Shown here: piece after piece, positions 18,733 through 26,932 of the stretch
How positions within the stretch are numbered: the first letter of the stretch is position 1
Layout of the letters: every line of letters begins with the position of its first letter
Assembly (NCBI GenBank): GCA_020832305.1
Contig: JAFIEV010000044.1
Span: 1-64,000, forward strand
Source of the DNA: Cyclobacteriaceae bacterium
Lineage (GTDB): Bacteria; Bacteroidota; Bacteroidia; Cytophagales; Cyclobacteriaceae
Direction of reading: 5' to 3'
Length of the DNA: 64,000 nt
The notes under the pieces: generated by a model
Database searches by the model: none
Told to the model about the DNA's origin: nothing
What the model saw: only the letters and a program-made list of their open reading frames with translations
Made by a program: the position numbers and the translations under genes

Positions 18733-19149
18733 AAATTTCTTTTAAAAAGTTAAAAATAAGAATTAAGTCAGATGAAAACCATCCCCTACAGACTAAAAAT
18801 GCACTAAACACAATTATACTATATATATCCTGCATGTCATAAGCACCAAAAAATTATCATAAAATCAAATCCTCTTGAGGTATACACTGCACATCCAGGC
18901 TAAGCAAGGGCAGATTTGTACATTCCTTATTTGAATAATTGGCAATTAGACAGTACCTGCGCCAATTTTTATGTTAACCCATTGCCTGTTTCACAGAAAA
19001 GAAAGTATTGACTTTGTCAATAAATCTTAAAAACGATAAACTCAATAAAATTCCATCGTATATTTAACCTACGCAGACCTAATTCACTGTGCATAGTGCA
19101 TGGATGGCTGATGTGCAGGTATTGACTTTTTTCATAAAACGATTTTTAC
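18733..19149. other. 417-bp divergent intergenic region
   Basis: It lies between the leftward PRiA4-type gene and the rightward GH106 gene. No coding potential was seen. It contains the inverted repeat at 19006-19022 and a second copy of its half-site (TATTGACTTT at 19120-19129, about 20 bp before the GH106 start). Confidence 0.6.
19006..19022. promoter_or_regulatory. inverted repeat TATTGAC-TTT-GTCAATA
   Basis: A perfect 7-3-7 inverted repeat about 130 bp upstream of the GH106 gene. The left half plus loop is repeated directly at 19120-19129. Two sites of one regulator upstream of one gene is a plausible reading. No regulator gene is adjacent. Confidence 0.3.
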
Positions 19150-22100
19150 ATGAACCCTAGAAACGCACATTTTTTATCCCCCTTTTGGAAAAATCTATCC
19201 TTCAATAGCTTATCAGAACAGGAGGCTAAGCGGAAATTTTTTCATAAACCCGCAATCCTTTTTATCCCGCTGATGTTAGTGGTTGGCCTTGCCTTGTATG
19301 GCTGTTCGCAAGAAGAGAAATTAACGGCCAGCGAATGTGCTTCGCTCCAGAAAAACTTTGTGGTTCCCCACGATACCAACGTGGTATGGTGCTATTACTA
19401 CTGGATCAATGACGATATTTCCAAAGAAGGGGTAACCAAAGATATGGAAGCCATGAAAGCCTTTGGCATCGGAGGCGTTCTCATCGGGAATATCAATCCG
19501 GAATTGACCGACGGACGTGTGCCCCTTTTAAGTGATGAGTGGTGGGATATTACGGTGCATGCCGTCATCGAAGGACATCGACTGGGCATTGATGTTGGCT
19601 TTTTTAACAGCCCCGGGTGGAGCCAAAGCGGAGGCCCCTGGATAAACCATGAAAAAGCCATGCGCCATAAAGTGTATACCGAAACGCAAGTAACAGGGCC
19701 CATGACAACCCGTCTCGTACTGGAAAAGCCTGCCGATGAATTTCAGGATACTTACATACTGGCATTCCGATCTATCGAAGCGGAAAACCATAAACTAACC
19801 CATAAAAATGCCAGAATCCACTCCGTACCCCCGGTAGCTAATCCACATTATTGGCTGGATGGTGTCCTTTCGACCGAAACTCCTTTTGATCTTTCGAATA
19901 AGAGCTATACCATCCACATAAATGCAGACGCAGCCATTCAAGCCCGGAGCATCATAATTCATCCCGCCACCCCCAACCTTATGTGCGAGATAGAATTGCA
20001 GGCTAAAGTGGATGGCGAGTTTGTTAAAATTTCTTCATTCCTGGTTGACCGACGCAACAAACACCATAATGTCGGTCCGGTTACCCACGGCCCTGTCGCT
20101 ATAGCCATTCCTGAAACCACGTCAGATGAATTTAAACTGTTGGTAAACCTTCAATCCGGCAGTGCCCCGAAGGCTGGATTTTCAGAAATCATCATAACCG
20201 AGGCCCGGGTTTTCGAATCTTATATTGAAAAAACACTGGGCAAAATGCATTCCACGCCCCTGCCCGATTTTGATTCTTATCTGTGGGAAGCTCAGCCTGA
20301 AGTGGAAAGGACAGATCTGAAAATTGAGGAAGTGGTCGATATCAGTGAATATATGGATGGGCATGGCGTGTTAAACTGGAATGTGCCTGAGGGTAAATGG
20401 ACCATCCTTCGCATGGGCCTTACACCAACTGGCACGACCAACAGTCCGGCCGCACCGCAGGGCACAGGCTATGAAGTAGATAAAATGAATGCCGACCTGG
20501 CCTCTTTTCACTTTGACCAATTTATGGGTGAAATCATCAGAAGGGTGCCGAAAGAATCTTTACCTGCCCTGAAATATTGCATTGCCGACAGTTACGAAAT
20601 GGGCTCCCAAAACTGGACCGATGGCTTTGAAGAAAGGTTTGAGAAAAAGTATGGATACAATCCGGTGAAATATCTGCCGGTTTATTCGGGCAGGATCGTC
20701 GAAAGTGTTGAAGCATCTGAAAGGTTTTTGTGGGATATCAGAAGGGCTGTTGCCGATGATGTGGCCTACAAATACGTGGGAGGCTTGCGAAAGGCCGCCA
20801 ATAAACATGGTCTAAAGCTATGGCTGGAAAACTACGGGCATTGGGGCTTCCCTTCCGAATTTCTGATGTACGGGGGGCAGTCTGATATCATCGGGGGTGA
20901 ATACTGGAACGAAGGAACCCTGGGAAATATCGAATGTAAGGCGGCATCATCCGCCGGGAACATATATGGCAAACCTTTTGTATCTGCCGAATCCTGGACA
21001 GCCGGGCAAAAGGCCTTTTTAAGGCATCCTGCCCTATTGAAAAAACGAGGAGACTGGAGCCTGACCGAAGGCATCAACCATCATGTATTGCATGTTTACA
21101 TTCATCAGCCCGACGATATACGCGTTCCGGGGGTAAACGCCTGGTTTGGCACAGAGTTTAACAGGCACAATACCTGGTTTGATCAAGGCAAAATATGGGT
21201 AGACTACCTGCGCAGGGCACAGCATTTATTACAGCAAGGCCTTCATGCCGCGGATGTATGCTATTTCATTGGAGAAGATGCTCCAAAAATGAGCGGACTG
21301 GCAGATCCTCCACTGCCTTCGGGCTATGCTTACGATTATATCAATGCTGAGGTCATTTCTGAAAAGTTATTTGTTAAGGACGGCAGGCTCACTTTGCCCC
21401 ATGGTATAAACTATGGCTTGATGGTGCTGCCGCAAAATAACAGCATGCGACCCGAGCTGCTCGAAAAAATAGAAGCCCTCGTTAAAGATGGCGCGGCTAT
21501 TCTGGGTCCGCGACCTGTAAAATCCCCCAGCCTTCAGGGCTTTCCTGAAAGTGATCTCAGGGTTAAAGAAATCGCTTCAAGGATGTGGGGTGATGAGCCC
21601 TATACCGATGGTAAACTGATCCGCCGCTATGGCAAAGGATGGATTATGGACGGATTGGATATGCAGGAAGCGCTCGATGTATTGGGCATTTCTAAAGACC
21701 TGGATCTACGCGCTGAAGTTCCGGTATTGTGGGTTCACAGAACCAAACCCGGATTGGATGTGTATTTCCTGACCCATCAGGGAGATGAAACCATCCATTT
21801 TGAACCTTCTTTTAAGGTTTCGGGAAAGATACCCCAACTCTGGGATGCCACCACAGGTGAAATCCGTCTGCTCAGCGAATACACAGAAAAGGATGGCCGC
21901 ACCATCATACCAATGCAAATGGAGGCATTGCAAAGCTGGTTTGTTGTTTTCACAGAGCAGGTGAATGCATCGGTGACCAAGCCGTATCAGACGAATTTCC
22001 CTGAAGCGCAAATCTTACAAAACATTGAAGGGAATTGGACCATTGATTTTGATAATAAAGATATCGGGCCTGCGGAGCCTGTTGAAGTGGCGCAATTGTT

Positions 22101-22494
22101 TGATTGGACGAAATCATCCGATGAGCGCATTGCTTTTTATTCAGGGACGGCAAAATATACCACCCATTTTTCCATAGACAAGCTGCCTGCCGGAGGACGG
22201 TTTTTTATCAACCTTGGGGACGTGGGTGTGATGGCCCGGGTCAGATTAAACGGCGTTGAAATAGGAGGTGTATGGATGGCCCCTTACCGCATTGGTGCCG
22301 GTGATGCCCTTGCGGAAGGCGATAATAAATTGGAGGTCGAAGTGGTCAATACCTGGCGCAATCAACTGATCAGGGATGCCACTTTACCAGCTGCGGATCG
22401 ATATACCTGGGTTATGGTATCAGATGCCAAAGCAGATGAACCATTGCAGGCTTCAGGCCTTAAAGGACCGGTAACTTTAGAATGGAAAAAATAG
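19150..22494 (+). CDS. GH106 family alpha-L-rhamnosidase-type hydrolase, lipoprotein
   Basis: A 1114-residue protein with an unusually long N-terminus before the lipobox (ALYGC, Cys at 52). The GH106 signature is clear: WINDDISKEGVTKDMEAMKAFGIGGV, DEWWDITVHAVIEGHRLGIDVG and FFNSPGWSQSGGPWI near residues 152-165. A TIM barrel follows with ESWTAGQKAFLRHPALLKKRGD, and the protein ends in a galactose-binding-like beta-sandwich (FINLGDVGVMARVRLNGVEIGGVWMAPY). GH106 enzymes remove alpha-L-rhamnose from complex glycans. With the GH78 gene it makes rhamnose the best-supported sugar of this island's target. Confidence 0.9.
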   Translation: MNPRNAHFLSPFWKNLSFNSLSEQEAKRKFFHKPAILFIPLMLVVGLALYGCSQEEKLTASECASLQKNFVVPHDTNVVWCYYYWINDDISKEGVTKDMEAMKAFGIGGVLIGNINPELTDGRVPLLSDEWWDITVHAVIEGHRLGIDVGFFNSPGWSQSGGPWINHEKAMRHKVYTETQVTGPMTTRLVLEKPADEFQDTYILAFRSIEAENHKLTHKNARIHSVPPVANPHYWLDGVLSTETPFDLSNKSYTIHINADAAIQARSIIIHPATPNLMCEIELQAKVDGEFVKISSFLVDRRNKHHNVGPVTHGPVAIAIPETTSDEFKLLVNLQSGSAPKAGFSEIIITEARVFESYIEKTLGKMHSTPLPDFDSYLWEAQPEVERTDLKIEEVVDISEYMDGHGVLNWNVPEGKWTILRMGLTPTGTTNSPAAPQGTGYEVDKMNADLASFHFDQFMGEIIRRVPKESLPALKYCIADSYEMGSQNWTDGFEERFEKKYGYNPVKYLPVYSGRIVESVEASERFLWDIRRAVADDVAYKYVGGLRKAANKHGLKLWLENYGHWGFPSEFLMYGGQSDIIGGEYWNEGTLGNIECKAASSAGNIYGKPFVSAESWTAGQKAFLRHPALLKKRGDWSLTEGINHHVLHVYIHQPDDIRVPGVNAWFGTEFNRHNTWFDQGKIWVDYLRRAQHLLQQGLHAADVCYFIGEDAPKMSGLADPPLPSGYAYDYINAEVISEKLFVKDGRLTLPHGINYGLMVLPQNNSMRPELLEKIEALVKDGAAILGPRPVKSPSLQGFPESDLRVKEIASRMWGDEPYTDGKLIRRYGKGWIMDGLDMQEALDVLGISKDLDLRAEVPVLWVHRTKPGLDVYFLTHQGDETIHFEPSFKVSGKIPQLWDATTGEIRLLSEYTEKDGRTIIPMQMEALQSWFVVFTEQVNASVTKPYQTNFPEAQILQNIEGNWTIDFDNKDIGPAEPVEVAQLFDWTKSSDERIAFYSGTAKYTTHFSIDKLPAGGRFFINLGDVGVMARVRLNGVEIGGVWMAPYRIGAGDALAEGDNKLEVEVVNTWRNQLIRDATLPAADRYTWVMVSDAKADEPLQASGLKGPVTLEWKK

Positions 22495-22501
22495 TGCGAT
22501 G

Positions 22502-22662
22502 ATACTATAAAAAGCAGGGATTGAAACCCCGTCTGCCAAAATCAATATTGCAGCTCGGTAATTTTCTATCAAAACAGAAAAGATACCGGTCACTTAGTAA
22601 TCTTTGGTTGTATACATAACTGATCCAATAAAAATTGCCGGTGAAAACACCTAAAGCAGGCA
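22502..22662. repeat. 161-bp direct repeat, copy 1
   Basis: Imperfect direct repeat of 23449-23609, of equal length, starting ATACTATAAAAAGC and ending with GGTGAAAACACC and CAGGCA. The best conserved core is TAGTAATCTTTGGTTGTATA. It lies just beyond the stop of the ParE-type toxin gene. Confidence 0.8.
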
Positions 22663-22673
22663 GTATCTACTTT

Positions 22674-22979
22674 TTATTTTATTCTCTTTCTCGCTGTTTT
22701 CAGTTGTCTTTTATTATGAATGATGGCTGTAATCACCACGGTAGCCTGGTGATCATCTAAATAGAAATGGATACTGTAAGGGAATCGTTTAGGGTAGGCA
22801 ATTCGGATGTTTTTATATCTGACCGCAAAGGCTTCCGGCATTTTCAGAATCTTCATTATTGTCTTTTCAATGGCTGAGGCAAACTCTACTTCAAGCCCTT
22901 CTCGTTGCTCTTTATACCAGTGCTTTGCTTCCTGTACATCCACAAGAACTTCATCGAAATAAAGCAGCTGGCGATTCAT
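22674..22979 (-). CDS. ParE/RelE-superfamily toxin
   Basis: A 101-residue protein of the RelE/ParE fold: an N-terminal helix rich in EAKHWYKEQREGLEVEF, then beta strands VRYKNIRIAYPKRFPYSIHFYL and a C-terminal strand with HNKRQLKTA. The pattern matches the plasmid-stabilisation (ParE) group, which poisons gyrase or cleaves mRNA; which applies here is unknown. The start overlaps the antitoxin stop by one base. The pair is bracketed by 161-bp direct repeats. Confidence 0.85.
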   Translation of the reverse strand: MNRQLLYFDEVLVDVQEAKHWYKEQREGLEVEFASAIEKTIMKILKMPEAFAVRYKNIRIAYPKRFPYSIHFYLDDHQATVVITAIIHNKRQLKTARKRIK

Positions 22980-23209
22980 CAGCTTTTTCGTTTCAGCTCT
23001 TCGAACAGTTCAAAGCCTGGCTTCAGTCGTTTCTCATCTCTATTGATGGCCTCAAGTCTTTCGTCTATTAAGTCTTTCTCCCACTGTGGAAGATCTATGT
23101 CCATACTTTCTATATCTGGGTAGCTTTGCTTTATACGAATCCAGTCATCTATAGGAATGAATACCCCTGTATCGTTACCCTTACCATCTTGAATTACCTG
23201 GATTTTCAT
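22979..23209 (-). CDS. antitoxin of the ParE-type module
   Basis: A 76-residue acidic protein beginning MKIQVIQDGKGNDTGVFIP, reminiscent of the DNA-binding N-terminus of small antitoxins. A charged helical C-terminus follows (LPQWEKDLIDERLEAINRD), typical of the addiction-module part that wraps the toxin. It lies directly upstream of the toxin gene, with a one-base overlap, the normal antitoxin-first order. It probably represses its own promoter in 23210-23450. Family name uncertain. Confidence 0.75.
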   Translation of the reverse strand: MKIQVIQDGKGNDTGVFIPIDDWIRIKQSYPDIESMDIDLPQWEKDLIDERLEAINRDEKRLKPGFELFEELKRKS

Positions 23210-23448
23210 TTGTTCATCTGTTTATAAGTGTCTTTTGTGCTGAGACTGATGTTAGTGATAAATACGAAAATAATCATAAAGTTGATGTAAATCAAATTGA
23301 TTGCTCCACCCTGAAGATGTTTTCATTTCAGTTGGAACCTCTTCGACCTTTGCACCGGTGGCAATCGATGTCGAAAGACTGCTGACAATTGGTTTGTAAT
23401 TCTTGAACAGAAGTATACTCATCTGGCGGGCAGGTGTGGCTTGCGCCT

Positions 23449-23609
23449 ATACCATAAAAAGCCGGAATTAAAACCCGGACTGTCGAAATCAATGTTTCAG
23501 ATCGGTAATTTTTCATCAAATCAGAAAAGATACCGGTCTTTTAGTAATCTTTGGTTGTATACATAACTGATTTTAAAGAAGTTGTCGGTGAAAACACCAA
23601 CAACAGGCA
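23449..23609. repeat. 161-bp direct repeat, copy 2
   Basis: Second copy of the 22502-22662 repeat. It starts ATACCATAAAAAGC and ends CAACAGGCA. With copy 1 it frames a 787-bp interval containing only the toxin-antitoxin pair and its upstream region. It lies 62 bp beyond the stop of the outer-membrane protein gene at 23672. The rest of 23210-23671 shows no convincing gene. Confidence 0.8.
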
Positions 23610-23671
23610 TAGGTTTACAAAAAGCCTATGCCCTTACCGGTATTTTTTCGGCAAGGACATAGGCATAACAT

Positions 23672-24424
23672 CTAATCCCTTTTGAGTCTGTACCGCAAAG
23701 CAAGCATATGAAGAAACCCGGTGCCCCTTTGCAAAACCTCGTATTCATGTTCAACATCCGGCATATCCCCTACTATATAATGACCATCAATGCGAATCAA
23801 GTCACGAACACCTAAAAGACCCGTAAAACGATAGGCACAGTAAAATCTTTTACCAAATTCACGCCTTATTTCTACACCAGTCTCAAAAGACAGGGACGAT
23901 CTTGCTAAGGTTTCCGTATCAAGAAACAAGGAAATACCCGGATCATTAAGAGGAATAGTAATTAACTGAGCGCCCATACCCCAGGAACGGTGTGGATGTT
24001 CTTTCAGATGAAGTAAATTTATACCTCCCAGAAAATTAATTCCGAATTTTTTATACCCAATATTCGATTTATAAATGGCCCTAAAAGGTATTTGATAAAA
24101 ACCGGAGGTGCTATGTTGAGGATGAAACCGACTTAGGGTAGTATAGCCCGGTTCATTGTAAAAAGCATATGAGGTCCTATGAAATCTTGAAATATAAGCT
24201 CCTGCTTCAAACTCCCATGTATGGGTATGTGCATAGTTTACCGTTAGGCCAATGGTTCCATTGGGATTCAGTCTTTTAAAGATGTATCCTTTTGGATCAT
24301 GAAAATGTGCTTTTTCAAACCTAAGCCCCGCATCTATCCCCAGGGAAACTTTACCTTGTGCATATCCTGCCAGAGGAATAAACACAACGAAAAGACATAC
24401 TGATATTAATTTGTATGAGTTCAT
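23672..24424 (-). CDS. outer-membrane beta-barrel-like protein
   Basis: A 250-residue protein with a signal peptide (cleavage after AGYAQ) and alternating beta strands with aromatic ends (GTIGLTVNYAHTHTWEFEAGAYIS, FGINFLGGINLL, FYCAYRFTGLLGV) up to a C-terminal MLALRYRLKRD. This matches a small 8-10-stranded barrel. No named family was recognised. The start follows the stop of the upstream lipoprotein reading by one base, so the two were one operon. A decayed paralogue lies at 25554-26817. Confidence 0.75.
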   Translation of the reverse strand: MNSYKLISVCLFVVFIPLAGYAQGKVSLGIDAGLRFEKAHFHDPKGYIFKRLNPNGTIGLTVNYAHTHTWEFEAGAYISRFHRTSYAFYNEPGYTTLSRFHPQHSTSGFYQIPFRAIYKSNIGYKKFGINFLGGINLLHLKEHPHRSWGMGAQLITIPLNDPGISLFLDTETLARSSLSFETGVEIRREFGKRFYCAYRFTGLLGVRDLIRIDGHYIVGDMPDVEHEYEVLQRGTGFLHMLALRYRLKRD

Positions 24425-24425
24425 C

Positions 24426-25291
24426 TTAGTTTACGTTTTTGTTGATGTAAATCTGAATCTCCCGGTCTTGATTCCCCCGCCTGACATAATGGCAAGATTC
24501 ACTTTCTTTTATTTTAACCCGCATTGAGAATTTCCAACCCGGCTTACATGGATAGGGTGGTGCTGCATAAGGAGACAAACTTGAGGGAAAATCTACAATA
24601 GGCTTGCATTGCTTTAAAATGGAGCTACCCGGAGTAAAAGAAATCATCATTATATACGGAGGCCATCTTACAAATGCATGAGATTGGTTAAATCGAGGTA
24701 TTGTGCCTCTGTTAATGCCTAAATTAAGGTGTGGAGGACCTGGAATATAAGGAATAGGAATATAGGCTTTACCTACAATATTATCCGTGTAGGGATGATA
24801 GGTTTTAGCATTTACAGAAACTGAAACTTCATCGGTACTTCGCTTGCTCCAAATGCCTAAGCTCCTTCGCTGGAATTTTGTCTCAAAACCCCCGGTCGAA
24901 TGCGTAAGATAGTTGGTCGACCATACTTTTGCTTTCATTCTGCGGTCACTTTGAAAATATCTATACGCTGTTTTTCTGACACCGCCTGTCCAATGGTTCC
25001 AGTTTTCCATTTCTGTTCTTATATCATTGCTTCGGTTGCAATAATAAAAATCAAAAAGATTTCCCTGATTCGAACGCATAAAAGAAACACTGGTTGCATC
25101 GGTTATTCGCACACAAAAGAAATCCTTCCAGTGGGGTGTAGTTCCGGGGGCATAATTTTGTTTTCTATATCCTTTAAGTTCTCTGGTGCTATTCTCTCGT
25201 CTATGCCAAGACAGGAACAGAGCAAAACCATAACCAAAACCTTCCAAACCAAGGAAAGTCTTGCGGATTTTTGTAAATTTTTCATAATCAT
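24426..25291 (-). pseudogene. frameshifted secreted lipoprotein, unknown family
   Basis: Two frames each hold half of a protein. The first (25291 downward, stop near 25103) supplies a lipoprotein signal (VLLCSC) and IAPENLKDIENKIMPP. The second (open from 25247 to 24426) continues with TTPHWKDFFCVRITDATSVSF and a beta-rich body. They join naturally at a run of five G (25146-25150 on the + strand), so one base gained or lost there restores a protein of about 285 residues. It could be a true mutation, phase variation or a sequencing error. The upstream part of the 273-residue reading (MEGFGYGFALF...) is out-of-frame noise. Confidence 0.6.
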
Positions 25292-25553
25292 TTAGTTGTA
25301 ATTTAGGTGAATAATGTAGGTTTAATTAAGGTATTTATTAGTTATAAAACAATACTAATATTATTTCTAATTAAATTTTAATTATTTATTTATGCCAATA
25401 AATATGCGTGAAAGGTAATACTAAAAGCATTTTACCGATCAGGAGATCGATATAAGCAATGCATAGTTAAAACGCCTTAACATAAATAAAACCAGGCCTG
25501 GCTTATATACAATGTTATTATCTTACCTATTTTGTACCTATAAAAGCATTTTT

Positions 25554-25823
25554 TCAATTAAGAGGGTAAGTAATTAAACCCGGTCCCCAGCCCCAGGATC
25601 GGTGTGGATGATTTAACAGATACATTAGATTTATCCCACCTAAAAAATTTATTCCAAATTTCCTGTATTCAATATTTGACTTATAAATCGCCTTAAAAGG
25701 AATATGAATACAAGGATTTCCACCATCTGCCGGACTATACCGCCAAGGGGTTATATAACCAGGTTCGTTATAAAATGCGTATGCACGTGAATGGAATGAT
25801 GTCCTATATAACCCTGTTTCAAT
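25554..25823 (-). pseudogene. C-terminal-side remnant of outer-membrane protein paralogue
   Basis: Reads IETGLYRTSFHSRAYAFYNE, then FKAIYKSNIEYRKFGINFLG and HPHRSWGWGPGLITYPLN, ending in TGA. It is clearly homologous to about residues 77-165 of the 250-residue protein at 23672-24424, and the last quarter of the protein is missing. Its 5' side stops exactly at the boundary of the inserted cassette (25824). Joined to 26621-26817 it restores an uninterrupted reading frame across the insertion point. Confidence 0.85.
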
Positions 25824-25952
25824 CGTTGATTTATATGAGCTGTTGCATGTTTTAGCACGAACCTCTTTAAATAAAAACTAACTTTGGGTAATACGCAGAT
25901 TTTCCAAATAGGCACATACCAAGCCAAAGCTTATTTACGGTGTTTTAGGCAC
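25824..25952 (-). other. candidate attC recombination site
   Basis: About 129 nt at the 3' end of the cassette. The R''-like box GTGCCTAA (25945-25952) overlaps the stop codon of the small gene. Circularisation would place ...AACG next to TTAGGCAC, giving the R'-like box GTTAGGCAC. Interior arms partly pair (TAAATAAGCTTTGGC near the 5' end with GCAACAGCTCATATAA near the 3' end), as L''/L' boxes would. The R'' box ends AAA rather than the consensus AAC, the main weak point. Confidence 0.6.
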
Positions 25953-26100
25953 TGGGCTTTATCCGGCTTTCTAATCGTACTTTTTTAAAATAAGCAATAA
26001 TTTCCTCTTTGCTCATTTTAGCTAATTCAGCGCTTAATTTGTCTTTTTGTTCACGAGCAAATTTAACCGCATCAAATCCTTTTTTTGTTTTAGTTTCCAT
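25945..26100 (-). CDS. small partner protein of PIN toxin (candidate antitoxin)
   Basis: A 51-residue charged protein (METKTKKGFDAVKFAREQKD, then KLSAELAKMSKEEIIAYFKK). The FDAVKFAREQKDKLS...MS-EEIIAYF pattern is common directly after PIN-domain genes in Bacteroidota. It starts within the last bases of the PIN gene (11-base overlap), so translation is coupled. The order toxin-first is the reverse of most type II modules. Its stop codon TAA lies inside the attC R''-like box. The antitoxin role is inferred from position. Confidence 0.75.
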   Translation of the reverse strand: METKTKKGFDAVKFAREQKDKLSAELAKMSKEEIIAYFKKVRLESRIKPSA

Positions 26101-26554
26101 AATTCATTAAATCTCTTGGTGAGCGGATTTCCAATTGTTTATACCCATTTTTGATGTTGATGGAATTGTAGCCACGTATTCGCTCAATGTTTACGATATG
26201 CTTAAAATTCCAGCTCACAAGCAAGTCGGCTCGATTTATTGTTGCGAGTGCTATATGCAGACAGTCCGCATAACTTGTTTTTCCGACGACCTTTTCCGCT
26301 ATATATTCCATTGCCAAGTCCACAACCTCATCATCTTCCTCAAGAAATTCTGTGTATTCTATTTTTAATCCAGTTATGAGCTTTACAATTTTTTCGGGTG
26401 CTGGCTCAAGTTCTCTTTGTATAACTGCAGAAAGTAAAACTTTAAATTCGCCATTATTTATCCTTTCGAAAAGTGGTTTGGTAAATTCCTCAAATTCCTT
26501 ATCAAAATAACCTCCGAAAACCGAAGTGTCAAAATAAATCCGCTGTTTTTTCAT
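26090..26554 (-). CDS. PIN-domain toxin (VapC-like)
   Basis: A 154-residue PIN-domain protein. Acidic active-site residues are visible: Asp in YFDTSVFGGYFD (residue 9), Glu in IQRELEPAP, and the acidic pair in TSYADCLHIALA near residue 115, followed by ADLLVSWNFKHIVN. PIN toxins are magnesium-dependent ribonucleases that cut tRNA or rRNA. The length is usual. It is the main cargo of the 797-bp cassette; only 66 bases separate its start from the cassette's first base. Confidence 0.88.
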   Translation of the reverse strand: MKKQRIYFDTSVFGGYFDKEFEEFTKPLFERINNGEFKVLLSAVIQRELEPAPEKIVKLITGLKIEYTEFLEEDDEVVDLAMEYIAEKVVGKTSYADCLHIALATINRADLLVSWNFKHIVNIERIRGYNSINIKNGYKQLEIRSPRDLMNYGN

Positions 26555-26620
26555 TTAATAAATTTACGAAATTTAGCGGTATGTTAAATTGTAGCACGAT
26601 TTTTTTTGCCTTGTGCCTAA

Positions 26621-26817
26621 CTCCCATGTAACGGTATGTGCATAGTTTACCGTTAGGCCAATGGTTCCATTGGGGATCAGTCTTTTAAAGATGTATCCTT
26701 TTGGATCATGAAAGTGTGCTTTTTCAAACCTAAACCCTGCATCTATCCCCAGGGAAACTTTTCCGTGTGCATATCCTGCCATGGTAATAACCACAAGAAA
26801 AAGACATACTGATATTC
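26621..26817 (-). pseudogene. N-terminal remnant of outer-membrane protein paralogue
   Basis: Reads ISVCLFLVVITMAGYAHGK, then SLGIDAGFRFEKAHFHDPKG and LTVNYAHTVTWE, nearly identical to residues 7-75 of the 250-residue protein at 23672-24424. The original start is lost: a TGA replaces a Leu codon just before ISVC. The reading ends at the cassette boundary. DNA identity to the intact copy is high in this half and much lower in the other remnant, hinting at gene conversion of the N-terminal part. Confidence 0.85.
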
Positions 26818-26932
26818 ATTTGCCAGTAAAAGATATGCACGTTTAAAAAGCTATAGAGTTAAAAAAACCGGACTTACATGAATGTAAATGGCATGAATAT
26901 ACTTAGTTTGTACTTCAAAAGCCAAACTCCTG

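Larger units (their letters stand above)
25824..26620 (-). mobile_element. integron-cassette-like element carrying a PIN toxin module
   Basis: A 797-bp insertion in the outer-membrane protein paralogue. Read on the minus strand it begins TTAGGCAC (26620-26613), as cassettes do after the G of a G^TTRRRY core. It carries a PIN toxin gene and a partner gene, and ends in an attC-like site whose first bases GTGCCTAA pair exactly with TTAGGCAC. It ends ...TCAACG. The host gene reads ACATGGGAG|cassette|ATTGAAACAGGG, and removal restores TWEIETG in frame, with no target duplication and no base loss. This favours site-specific recombination at a G^AT secondary site over transposition. No integrase is in the window. 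Confidence 0.72.

Noticed and set aside
2578-22494. Canonical polysaccharide utilisation locus with SusC/SusD
   Set aside because: No TonB-dependent receptor or SusD-like gene occurs in the window, so only a hydrolase island can be claimed.
22674-23209. First toxin-antitoxin pair considered as another integron cassette
   Set aside because: No TTRRRY start or complementary attC-like end was found; the flanks are 161-bp direct repeats instead.
23328-23519. 63-codon reverse frame running into the 161-bp repeat
   Set aside because: Cys-rich tail looked gene-like, but it overlaps the repeat and has no support from neighbours or a family.
22502-23609. Repeats considered as a CRISPR array
   Set aside because: Only two long imperfect copies separated by a gene pair; no regular short repeats or spacers and no cas genes.
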